From Elusimicrobiota bacterium (GTDB lineage: Bacteria > Elusimicrobiota > Elusimicrobia > UBA1565 > UBA9628): 64,000 nucleotides of DNA. A model generated the notes under the pieces. It saw only the letters and a list, made by a program, of their open reading frames with translations. It was not told the DNA's origin and made no database searches. The DNA is taken from the NCBI GenBank assembly GCA_026388095.1, contig JAPLKL010000079.1:62001-126000 (forward strand). Direction: 5' to 3'. The translations under genes and the position numbers were made by a program. Position 1 is the stretch's first letter; every line of letters begins with the position of its first letter. Of this stretch, positions 26,740-34,630 are shown one piece after another.

Positions 26740-28422
26740 ATGAGCGCTTTGGTGGAGTGCGTCCCCAATTTCAGCGAAGGCCGCGACCGCAAGGTCATAG
26801 ACGCCATCGCCGACGCGGTCAGAGCCGTGCCCGGCGTGGCCCTCTTGGACGTGGACCCCGGCGCGGCTACCAACCGCACGGTCTACACCTTCGCCGGAGC
26901 CCCCGATGACGTGCTGGAGGCCGCGTTCCAGGCCATCCGCAAGGGCGTCGAACTCATCGACATGCGCCGGCAGAAGGGCGAGCACGCGCGCCAGGGCGCC
27001 TGCGACGTCTGCCCCTTCATCCCCATCGACGGCGTCGGCATGAAGGATTGCGTGGAGCTTTCCCGCAGGCTCGCCGAGCGCGTGGGCAGGGAGCTCGAAG
27101 TCCCGGTCTATCTCTACGCCGAGGCCGCGGCCCGGCCCGAGCGCAAGCGCCTGCCCGACATCCGCACCGGTGAGTACGAGGCCCTGGAGGAGAAGCTCAA
27201 GAAGCCCGAGTGGAAGCCCGATTTCGGCCCGGCCAAGTTCAACGCCAAGGCCGGGGCGACCGCCGTGGGCGCGCGGAACTTCCTGATCGCCTACAACGTC
27301 AACCTCAACACCGCGAGCGTGGCCTTGGCCAAGGACATCGCCTTCGCCATCCGCGAGTCCGGCCGCCTCAAGCGCGACGCGGCGGGCAACAAGGTCCAGG
27401 GCCCGGATGGCAAGGACCTGCGCGAGCCGGGGCTGTTCAAGGGCGTGCAGGCCACGGGCTGGTTCATCCCCGAGTACCGCCGCGCCCAGGTCACCATCAA
27501 CATACTGGACCTGGACTCCGCTCCGGTGCACAAGGTCTACGATGCCTGCGGCGAGCTGGCCGCGCAGAAGGGCCTGCGCGTGACGGGCAGCGAGGTGGTC
27601 GGCCTGGTGCCGCGCCGGGTCCTGCTCGAAGCCGGGCGGTACTTCCTCAAGAAGCAGGGGCAGAGCGCGGGCGTGTCCGATGCTGAGCTCGTGGAGACCG
27701 CGGTCCAGTCCTTGGGGCTTTCCGATGTCGCGCCCTTCGACCCGGCCGCCAAGATCATCGAGGAGCGCTTCCGCAAGGCCACGCCCCTGGCCGACGCTTC
27801 TCTGAGGAGATTCTTGACGGAGCTCGCCTCCCGCGCCCCGGCTCCGGGCGGCGGCTCCGTGGCCGCCCTTTCCGGCGCCTTGGCCGCGGCCTTGTGCTCC
27901 ATGGTCTCGGCGCTCACGCACGAGAAGAAGGGCTACGAAGCGTCCCGGGACGAGATGGAGGCCATGGCCGTCAAAGCCCAGGGCCTGCTTAAGTCCATGA
28001 TCCAAGCCGTGGACGAGGACACCGAGGCCTTCAACAAGCTCATGGCCGCGCTGGGGCTGCCCAAGGCCGACGAGGCTCAGGCTACGGCGCGCAAGGCCGC
28101 GATCACGGCCGCGACCAAGCAAGCCACCCGGGAGCCTCTGGGCGTCTTGGAGAAACAGGTGGCGGTCCTGGACTGCGCCAAGCTCGCGGAAACGCACGGC
28201 AACCCCAACGCGGCCTCCGACGCGGGTGTGGCGGGCTTGATGGCGCGGGCCGCGGCTTTGGGCGCCTACTACAACGTGCTCATCAATCTGGCCGGCATCA
28301 AGGAGAAGGCATGGCGGACCAAGACCTTGCAGCGCGCCGACGCCGCGCTGGCGCAGGTCGAAAAGAGGGCCAAGGCGCTCGAAAAGTCCATGCGCAAGAA
28401 GCTGCTCCTGCCGCTGAAGTAA
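26740..28422 (+). CDS. ftcD: Bifunctional glutamate formimidoyltransferase / formimidoyltetrahydrofolate cyclodeaminase
   Basis: A 560-residue fusion. Residues about 1-320 are the formiminotransferase, starting ALVECVPNFSEGRD with LLDVDPGAATNRTVYT, GEHARQGACDVCPFIP and GARNFLIAYNVNL. Residues about 345-560 are the helical cyclodeaminase (LASRAPAPGGGSVAALSGAL). The enzyme moves the formimino group of formiminoglutamate to tetrahydrofolate and then releases ammonia to give methenyl-THF. The same fused order occurs in animal FTCD; many bacteria encode the parts separately. It completes the histidine route after hutI. Confidence 0.94.
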   Translation: MSALVECVPNFSEGRDRKVIDAIADAVRAVPGVALLDVDPGAATNRTVYTFAGAPDDVLEAAFQAIRKGVELIDMRRQKGEHARQGACDVCPFIPIDGVGMKDCVELSRRLAERVGRELEVPVYLYAEAAARPERKRLPDIRTGEYEALEEKLKKPEWKPDFGPAKFNAKAGATAVGARNFLIAYNVNLNTASVALAKDIAFAIRESGRLKRDAAGNKVQGPDGKDLREPGLFKGVQATGWFIPEYRRAQVTINILDLDSAPVHKVYDACGELAAQKGLRVTGSEVVGLVPRRVLLEAGRYFLKKQGQSAGVSDAELVETAVQSLGLSDVAPFDPAAKIIEERFRKATPLADASLRRFLTELASRAPAPGGGSVAALSGALAAALCSMVSALTHEKKGYEASRDEMEAMAVKAQGLLKSMIQAVDEDTEAFNKLMAALGLPKADEAQATARKAAITAATKQATREPLGVLEKQVAVLDCAKLAETHGNPNAASDAGVAGLMARAAALGAYYNVLINLAGIKEKAWRTKTLQRADAALAQVEKRAKALEKSMRKKLLLPLK

Positions 28423-28430
28423 GAGGGGAT

Positions 28431-29552
28431 ATGGGAGACAAGGTGATCGGCGAGGATGTGGTCTGGGTGCCTTTCCACATCATGGAGCGCTTCATGGCTG
28501 ACGCTTTCCAGGGCCTGGGCGTGCCGGAGGCTGACGCCAAGGTCTGCGCCGAGGTGCTCATCACCTCCGACAAGCGGGGCATCGACTCGCACGGCGTGGC
28601 GCGCTTCAAGACCATCTATTACGACCGCATCAAGGACAGGATCCAGGAGCCGGTCACCAAGTTCGATATCGTGCGGGAAGGCCCCACGACCGCCGTGGTG
28701 GACGGCCATGACGGCATGGGCCACGTCATCGGCCAGAAGGCCATGCGGATGTGCATAGACAAGGCCAAGAAGTACGGCATGGGCATGGTGGCCGTGCGCA
28801 ACTCGACGCACTACGGCATAGCCGGGTACTATCCCTTGATGGCCTGCTCGGCCGGCATGATCGGCATCACGGGCACCAACGCGCGGCCCTCGGTGGCCCC
28901 GACCTTCGGAGTGGAGAACATGCTGGGGACCAACCCGTTGACCATCGGCCTGCCCACGGACGAGGATTTCCCGTTCGTCATCGACTGCGCGACCTCCATC
29001 ACCCAGCGCGGAAAGATCGAGGTCTATGCCCGCGCCGGCAAGCCCATGCCCGAGAGTTGGGTCATCGATTCCCAGGGGGGGACCAAGACGGACAGCCGGG
29101 CGGTCCTGCAGGAGCTCATCAAGGGCACGGCCGCCTTGGTGCCGCTGGGCGGCATCGGAGAGGAGACCGCGGGCTACAAGGGCTACAGCTACTGCGCCGT
29201 GGTGGAGATACTCTCAGCGGCCCTGCAGGGCGGGAGCTTCATGAAGGCTCTCTTGGGCTTCGAGAAGGGCAAGAAGGTGCCTTATCATCTGGGGCACTTC
29301 TTCATGGCCGTGGACATCGAGGCCTTCTGCCCGCTCGCCGAGTTCAAGAAGACCGCGGGCGAGATCTGCCGTCAGCTGCGCGCCTCCAAGAAGATGCCCG
29401 GAGCCGAGCGCATCTACACGGCCGGGGAGAAGGAGCACCTGGCCTGGCTGGAGCGCAAGGACAAGGGCGTGCCGGTCAACGCGGAGCTGCAGAAAGAGGT
29501 CAAGGCCGTGCAGGCGGAGCTGGGCCTCACGCAGTACAAGTTCCCGTTCTGA
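28431..29552 (+). CDS. Malate/L-lactate dehydrogenase (Ldh2/YlbC family)
   Basis: A 373-residue NAD(P)-dependent 2-hydroxyacid oxidoreductase. The family hallmarks DKRGIDSHGVARF (substrate Asp/His), GMVAVRNSTHYGIAGYY (catalytic His) and GTNPLTIGLPT are present. The fold is unrelated to classical LDH. The substrate may be malate, lactate, sulfolactate or ureidoglycolate. The ATG at 28431 has AGAGGGG just upstream and follows ftcD by 8 bases, so the two are probably co-transcribed. Confidence 0.9.
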   Translation: MGDKVIGEDVVWVPFHIMERFMADAFQGLGVPEADAKVCAEVLITSDKRGIDSHGVARFKTIYYDRIKDRIQEPVTKFDIVREGPTTAVVDGHDGMGHVIGQKAMRMCIDKAKKYGMGMVAVRNSTHYGIAGYYPLMACSAGMIGITGTNARPSVAPTFGVENMLGTNPLTIGLPTDEDFPFVIDCATSITQRGKIEVYARAGKPMPESWVIDSQGGTKTDSRAVLQELIKGTAALVPLGGIGEETAGYKGYSYCAVVEILSAALQGGSFMKALLGFEKGKKVPYHLGHFFMAVDIEAFCPLAEFKKTAGEICRQLRASKKMPGAERIYTAGEKEHLAWLERKDKGVPVNAELQKEVKAVQAELGLTQYKFPF

Positions 29553-29575
29553 ACAACATATCCAACGACGCGCCG

Positions 29576-31282
29576 GTGCTCTCCGCCCAGAGTTCGAATC
29601 TCCTCCTGCTCTGCGTGCTGTTCTGCGGGTTCCTGGCGGGCGGCTTGCGCGCCCCCCTGGTCGCAGCTCCGGTCCTGGCCTGCGTCGCGCTGACCGCGCT
29701 CCTGGGCCCCACGCCGGTCGGTGCGATCCTCAGGCCGTGGCTCTATTTCCTGGGCTGGCTGGCCCTCTCCATCTGCGCCAGCCCACAGCCCTTCACCGGC
29801 TTGGCCGCCGTCTCCCGTTGGGGCACTACGGCGCTCTATTTCTGCTTGGCCGCCTCCTTTTGGGGGGAGGCGGAGCGGCGCCGATGGTTCTGGGCCTTGG
29901 CCGTCTGCGCCGCGGTCCTGGCCGTCTGCGCCGTCGTGATCCAAATCCCAAGCTATCCGTATGTCGGCGTCCTTCCGCCCTACTACAACTACACCTGCTT
30001 CGTGCAAGCGGCTCTGCTCTGCGCCGCCTTCGCCGCGCTGCTGCGGCGGGATGGGCCGCAGGGAGCCCCGCGCTGGGCCCTCGTCGCGATCGCGGCTGCG
30101 GCCCTCTTGGAGATATGTTTGGCGCATTCGCGCGGAGCTTTGGTGGCCGCAGCCGCGGGCACGGGCGTGTTCGTCTGGAGGCACGCGCCTCGGCGCCGGC
30201 TGCTGCCTTTGGCCGTGGCCCTGGCAGCCTTGCTCGCTCTGACGACCGTGGCCAAGATCCAGGTGGCCAGGGCCTTCAAGAGGCCGCAGATCTGGAAGGC
30301 GGCCCTCCAGTGCGCCTGGGACCATCCCATCCTGGGGGCCGGCCCGGGGCGGTTCGCCGACGCCTTCCTCCGGCACAACTTCCCCGTCGGCTACGGGGTG
30401 GGCAACTTCCGCGCTCGCGCCGACCACGCGCATAGCGAGGTCCTGGAGTCCCTGGCTGAGTTCGGCGTCCCCGGACTATTGCTCCTATTGGCCGCGCTCT
30501 GGGCTTCTCTCAAGCCCCCGCCTCCGGAGAGGTCGACCTGGACCCGGGAAGCGGGTTTGGCCGCTTTCGCCAGCATGTCAGTCCAGTGCCTCTTCGACAA
30601 CATACTCCAACTGCCCGCTCTGGGCCTGCTCTATGTCTCGGCCCTCGCCGTGGCGTCTGCGGTATCGGAAGTTCCGCAGGCACCGGCGGGACGGACTTCC
30701 TTACCGCGGGCGCAGCCGGAGCCTGTGGGGAGGTCCTCCTGGAAAAGTCTGGCCTGGGCGTGTCTGCTCATGGCCTCTGTCTTCTGGATACCCGGCCGGC
30801 TCGTCGAGCGCTGGCAGGCCTCGGGCCGGCCCGGGGCGCTCATGCGGGCCGTGCGGCTGGCTCCGGCGGACCCATACCTGCGGGAGGGCCTTTACCAGGC
30901 TTGGCTCTCGCAGCGCCCTCCGCAGGTCGATGAGGCTTTGGTCCAGCTGGCCCAGGCCGAGGCGCTGAGTCCTTTCAACGCGGTCTACCCCGAGGAGAGC
31001 GCCCAGCTCCTCGGGAGCAGGGGGGCCTGGCCGCAGGTCCTCGCTGCCGCGGACCGGGCCGTTGCGCTGGAGCCGGATTATCTGGCGGCGCGGTTGTCGC
31101 GCACCGAAGCGCTGATCCGTCTGGGGCGCAGTTCAGAGGCCCGCGGCGAGTTGTCCGAGATCGGCCGGAGGAGCTTGGCCCTGGGGGCTCAGCCCAACAA
31201 AGAGCCGGGCTATGTCGCCTTCATCCGGGGATTCGACCGGGCTGCCTACGAAAGACTGATCCTGCAGGCCGGCTCAGACTGA
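29576..31282 (+). CDS. O-antigen ligase / polymerase-like membrane protein with C-terminal TPR
   Basis: About 568 residues. Around ten membrane helices occupy residues 10-370. The Wzy_C/O-antigen-ligase signature lies at about 225-310 (HPILGAGPGRFADAFLRHN, RADHAHSEVLESLAEFGVPG). The C-terminal 140 residues are TPR-like helices (QVLAAADRAVALEPDYLAAR). Such proteins transfer or polymerise glycans at the periplasmic face. Start is uncertain: GTG 29576 is the first usual start in frame after the preceding gene. A palindromic repeat (30657-30714) is embedded in frame between the membrane and TPR parts. The 3' end overlaps the convergent gene by 9 bases. Confidence 0.82.
   Translation: MLSAQSSNLLLLCVLFCGFLAGGLRAPLVAAPVLACVALTALLGPTPVGAILRPWLYFLGWLALSICASPQPFTGLAAVSRWGTTALYFCLAASFWGEAERRRWFWALAVCAAVLAVCAVVIQIPSYPYVGVLPPYYNYTCFVQAALLCAAFAALLRRDGPQGAPRWALVAIAAAALLEICLAHSRGALVAAAAGTGVFVWRHAPRRRLLPLAVALAALLALTTVAKIQVARAFKRPQIWKAALQCAWDHPILGAGPGRFADAFLRHNFPVGYGVGNFRARADHAHSEVLESLAEFGVPGLLLLLAALWASLKPPPPERSTWTREAGLAAFASMSVQCLFDNILQLPALGLLYVSALAVASAVSEVPQAPAGRTSLPRAQPEPVGRSSWKSLAWACLLMASVFWIPGRLVERWQASGRPGALMRAVRLAPADPYLREGLYQAWLSQRPPQVDEALVQLAQAEALSPFNAVYPEESAQLLGSRGAWPQVLAAADRAVALEPDYLAARLSRTEALIRLGRSSEARGELSEIGRRSLALGAQPNKEPGYVAFIRGFDRAAYERLILQAGSD
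30657..30714. repeat. 58-bp palindromic repeat, family 2, copy B (in coding sequence)
   Basis: 50/58 identical to 18761-18818. Here it contains the perfect pairs GGAAGT/ACTTCC and CGGAA-G-TTCCG. It is translated in frame as a Ser/Pro/Ala/Arg-rich linker (SEVPQAPAGRTSLPRAQPEP), which separates the membrane domain from the last helix and TPR region. Confidence 0.7.
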
Positions 31283-31732
31283 GGCGGCCGGGCCCGGTTC
31301 CGTGGACTGCGCGGGCTCGGGCAGGTAATCCAACTCGATGCGGCATTTGGCTTGGCAGCCGCAGGTCTGGGTGGAGCCGGCGAAGATCGGCTCCGGGCAG
31401 ACGCCGCCGCTCTCGCTGAGGGTCCGGTGCTTGGCCACGGCGTTGGCGATGGCTTCCGAGAAGTCGAAGTGGCCCGAACCGCAGCGGCCCGGGCAAGGAG
31501 CGTCGAACCGGTACTGGTCGTTGGGCTTGAGGTCCATCACCTTCTCTTCCAGGAGCTGCTGCTGGGCGGAGAGGAACTGCAAAGTGACCTTGAGGTGCTT
31601 GACGAAGGGATAACGGACTCCCAGGACTCCCCCGGAGGACTCGCGGTTGTGGGCGTCGGCGGCGCGCTGGACCTTCTCCTCGTTCTTGTTGGGTCCGGCG
31701 TTCTTGCGTCTTTTCTTGAAATATCTTGCCAT
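31274..31732 (-). CDS. Cys-rich small protein, unknown (possible zinc binding)
   Basis: A 152-residue protein starting MARYFKKRRKNAGPNKN, hence basic at its N-terminus. The C-terminal half has six cysteines in CPGRCGSGHFDF, GGVCPE and TCGCQAKC, a pattern suited to zinc. There is no signal peptide. I do not recognise a family. TATACT lies 9 bases before the ATG and there is no ribosome site, so the message is probably leaderless. Confidence 0.68.
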   Translation of the reverse strand: MARYFKKRRKNAGPNKNEEKVQRAADAHNRESSGGVLGVRYPFVKHLKVTLQFLSAQQQLLEEKVMDLKPNDQYRFDAPCPGRCGSGHFDFSEAIANAVAKHRTLSESGGVCPEPIFAGSTQTCGCQAKCRIELDYLPEPAQSTEPGPAASV

Positions 31733-31741
31733 GTTGAACTT

Positions 31742-31747
31742 AGTATA
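31742..31747 (-). promoter_or_regulatory. -10 element of Cys-rich gene
   Basis: Minus-strand TATACT, 9 bases before the ATG at 31732. Confidence 0.5.
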
Positions 31748-31796
31748 GCAGTTATCGAAAACGCCGGGAAACGGCTTCCGCCGCGGTCCGGCGGGT

Positions 31797-32609
31797 TCAG
31801 CGCAGCAGAGGAACGGCCTTGGACTCCTGCGGAGCCGGCTGGGGCGCGACGGCGGCAGGCGCGGGCGCGGCGACCCCGGCCGAGGTCTCGAGCAGCAAGC
31901 CGACGGCGTAGCCGTTCGCATCCACGCTGGTCTTCCGGCCCGGCGCAAGGGTCGCGGATTTGCGGGCGTCGAGTGGAGGGCGCAAGGGAGTGTCGTCCGT
32001 GACGACATAGCCCACCTGGAAGCCTCCGGCCCGCCTCTCCAAAGGGTTTACGATCATGCCGAAGACGTCCTGCCGTCCGTTCACGTAGTGGCCCTCGGTG
32101 AGGTGGATCCCGTCGTCGGGCGTCCCCACGTGCCGGCAGGTCTGCCGCCATTTGTGGCCCGAGGCTTCCGCGGTCAGCCGGTAGTTGCGCGTCCCCGGCG
32201 CGTCCCAGGCGGCCTCGGCCGCGCCGCCGTCCAGCGACAGGGTCACTTTCCAGGATCCGCATTCGGCGACGGTGACGCGCGAGGCCAGAGGAAGCTCGAC
32301 CGTTCCGGAATCGTCCATCTTGATCGGCTCCTGCATGCCGCGCCTGGGGACGAAGAGACCGATCCGATATCTCAGACCCAGGGCGCGGCCGCCGGCCGGC
32401 CAGACCACGGCGTCGAGTTCCAGCTCCTGCTTAGGATCAGGCGCCTGAGCGAAGCTCCCTAGACCGGAACGGTCCGCGTCTTCGTAGAGGCGGATGGTCC
32501 TCTGGAAGGTCTTGCGGCCGTCGGTCAACTCGACGGAGACCGAGTGGGCAAGCGCGGCGGATGCTATCGAAACGGGCGACGCGAGGAGGGCGGCAAGCAA
32601 GGCGATCAT
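31797..32609 (-). CDS. Secreted protein of unknown function
   Basis: A 270-residue exported protein. The signal peptide is MIALLAALLASPVSIASAALA. The mature part looks beta-rich, with one pair of Cys (ECGSWKVTL, RQTCRHVG) and a C-terminal Ala/Pro tail before KAVPLLR. Nothing in it matches a family I know. A weak TACCTT lies about 9 bases before the ATG. It could be a periplasmic or surface protein. Confidence 0.68.
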   Translation of the reverse strand: MIALLAALLASPVSIASAALAHSVSVELTDGRKTFQRTIRLYEDADRSGLGSFAQAPDPKQELELDAVVWPAGGRALGLRYRIGLFVPRRGMQEPIKMDDSGTVELPLASRVTVAECGSWKVTLSLDGGAAEAAWDAPGTRNYRLTAEASGHKWRQTCRHVGTPDDGIHLTEGHYVNGRQDVFGMIVNPLERRAGGFQVGYVVTDDTPLRPPLDARKSATLAPGRKTSVDANGYAVGLLLETSAGVAAPAPAAVAPQPAPQESKAVPLLR

Positions 32610-32712
32610 GATGGACCTAAGGTAGCATGGCCGGCCCGGACTGTCAATATGCGCCGGCTGGACCAGGGGCGTTTTTCATAGAATGCTGAGGAGACGCTCG
32701 CTGGAGCCGAAT

Positions 32713-33597
32713 ATGAGATCAGAGAAGGCCTTTGCTGCCGGCGGGGTCAGGATCAACTATCTGGAGACCGGTTCGCCGACCGGCGCGCCAGTGGTCATGT
32801 TCCATGGCGGCGCCTGGCGCTGGCAGGAATACCTCTCTCTGATCCCGGCCCTTGCCAAGCGCTGGCGTGTCTACGCTCTCGATCTGAGGGGCAACGGGGG
32901 TTCGGGGTGGACTCCCGGACGATACCGCCTCGAGGATTTTCGCGATGACGGGGCGGCTTTTCTGAGCCGATTTCCGGGGCCGGCCGTGCTGGTGGGGCAT
33001 TCGATCGGAGGAGTGGTCGCCCTCATGGTCGCCGCGCGCTGTCCTGATCGGGTCAGAGCGCTCATCATCGAGGATGCCCCGTTGACCGCGGGCAATTACA
33101 GGGACCTCATCGAATCGTCTCGCGGGATGTTCGAGAACTGGCTGAGGCTGAAGGGATCGGCGCGGTCGAGAGCGGAGCTGTCCTTGGCCCTGGCCCGCGA
33201 ATATCGGGATTGTCCGGGGGTGACGAGTTCCTGGATCCTGTTCTTCTCCGGCTGCCTCTGGCAGCTCGATCCGACCTTCTTCGACCCTCTGCTTCATGAC
33301 TTCGCCGGGTTCATTAGAAGCTACGACTACAAGAGGGTCATCGGTCGGATCCGCTGTCCTATCCTCTTCCTTCGCGGCGAGACCAAGCTCGGCGCGGTGA
33401 TGACCGATGAGGAGCTCCATTGGCTCAAAAGGAATGCCGCCAATGCGGCCTGCGTCGAGATCGCGGGAGTCGGCCATCTCCTGCACCTGCAGGATCAGGG
33501 GCAGGCGCCTGTGCGGAAGGAGATGACGGCATTCCTGGAACGCGTCTGCCGTCGAGACGGCAAGCCCCGCTCCGCTAGGTCCAGACGCCCGGGATGA
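32713..33597 (+). CDS. Alpha/beta-hydrolase
   Basis: About 294 residues. It has the oxyanion HGGAWRWQEY, the nucleophile elbow VGHSIGGVVALMVAARCP with catalytic Ser, an acid candidate in RGETKLGAVMTDEELHW, and the catalytic His in GVGHLLHLQ near the C-terminus. It is a serine hydrolase of unknown substrate, likely cytoplasmic. An ATG ten codons upstream (32683) overlaps a TAGAAT -10 (32679-32684), so the ATG at 32713 with GGAG upstream is preferred. The 3' end overlaps the convergent radical SAM gene by 23 bases. Confidence 0.86.
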   Translation: MRSEKAFAAGGVRINYLETGSPTGAPVVMFHGGAWRWQEYLSLIPALAKRWRVYALDLRGNGGSGWTPGRYRLEDFRDDGAAFLSRFPGPAVLVGHSIGGVVALMVAARCPDRVRALIIEDAPLTAGNYRDLIESSRGMFENWLRLKGSARSRAELSLALAREYRDCPGVTSSWILFFSGCLWQLDPTFFDPLLHDFAGFIRSYDYKRVIGRIRCPILFLRGETKLGAVMTDEELHWLKRNAANAACVEIAGVGHLLHLQDQGQAPVRKEMTAFLERVCRRDGKPRSARSRRPG

Positions 33598-34630
33598 CGG
33601 CGGAGCATTCGGGGCACTTGCCCTCGACGAGCCGGTCAGCCAGGACCATGAAGCCGCGCCGCTCGATGACGCGGGTGGCGCAGGAGGGACAGAGGGTGTC
33701 CTCCAGCCCCTCCAGCCGGCCGGGGATGTTGCCCGCATAGACGAAGCGCAGGCCTTCGGCGCGGCCGATCTCGCAGGCGCGCAGCAAGGACTCGGACGGG
33801 GTGTCGCGCTCCGCGAGCTGGTAGTCCTGGTGGTAGGCGGTGACGTGCCAGGGGATGTCCTTGGACACGCCGGCCACGAAGGCGGCGAGCGCGCGCAACT
33901 CGGGATCCGAATCGTTCCAGCCCGGGATGACCAGGGTCACCACCTCGACCCAGAAGCCCAGGACCTTGAGGTCCGTGATGCTGCGCAGGACGGCGCGCAT
34001 GTCCCCGCCGGTCATGTCGCGGTACTTGGCCTGGTCGAAGCACTTGAGGTCCACCTTGTAGAGGCTCATGCGGGGCTTGAGGTACTCGAGGACTCGGCGC
34101 GTGGCGTGACCGTTGGACACGTAGGCGCAGCGCAGCCCCTGGCCCAGGGCTTCGTCGAAGACCGCCGCGGCCCATTCCGAGGTGATGAGCGGCTCGTTGT
34201 AAGTCGAGACCACCACTTTGGCCCCGCTGGCCTTGGCCTGGGCCGCCACGGAACGAGGGGTGCAGCGCCGCACCGCGGACTCGGCCTGCGGGTCGCGCAG
34301 GACCTGGCTGGAGAGCCAGTTCTGGCAGAACTTGCAGGAGAAGTTGCAGCCTAGCATGCCGAAGGACAATGTGGCCGCGCCGGGCAGGACGTGGAAGAAG
34401 GGTTTCTTCTCGATGGGGTCCACGCGCAGGCCGGAGACGTAGCCGTAGGGGACCATGAGCCTGCCGCCGCGGTTGAAGCGCATGCGGCACACGCCGGCCC
34501 TGCCCTCGGCGATGAGGCACTCGTGGCCGCAGGCGGAGCAGCGCACGGAGCCGTCGCCGCGCTTCTCGTAGAGCTCTCCCTCGCGGGTCAAGCGCCGCAA
34601 AGCGGCGTCCAGGTTCTCGGCGGGGCTCAT
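33575..34630 (-). CDS. amrS: AmmeMemoRadiSam system radical SAM enzyme
   Basis: A 351-residue radical SAM protein of the PflA-like group. The cluster motif CxxxCxxC is seen in LGCNFSCKFCQNW (about residues 94-106). It is preceded by a Cys pair, RCSACGHECLIAEG near 31-44, and there is a C-terminal CPSCAT..CPEC zinc-like cluster. The family is named for constant association with AMMECR1 and Memo proteins; the modification it makes is not established. The gene overlaps the upstream Memo-AMMECR1 fusion by 4 bases, so all three activities are co-transcribed. Confidence 0.92.
   Translation of the reverse strand: MSPAENLDAALRRLTREGELYEKRGDGSVRCSACGHECLIAEGRAGVCRMRFNRGGRLMVPYGYVSGLRVDPIEKKPFFHVLPGAATLSFGMLGCNFSCKFCQNWLSSQVLRDPQAESAVRRCTPRSVAAQAKASGAKVVVSTYNEPLITSEWAAAVFDEALGQGLRCAYVSNGHATRRVLEYLKPRMSLYKVDLKCFDQAKYRDMTGGDMRAVLRSITDLKVLGFWVEVVTLVIPGWNDSDPELRALAAFVAGVSKDIPWHVTAYHQDYQLAERDTPSESLLRACEIGRAEGLRFVYAGNIPGRLEGLEDTLCPSCATRVIERRGFMVLADRLVEGKCPECSAVIPGVWT

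Noticed and set aside
31261-31290. TCTGAG with a GAACC-like sequence 16 bases away, a third ECF-type promoter candidate
   Set aside because: The spacing is one base shorter, the -35 match is weaker, and it points into the end of a gene with no start downstream.
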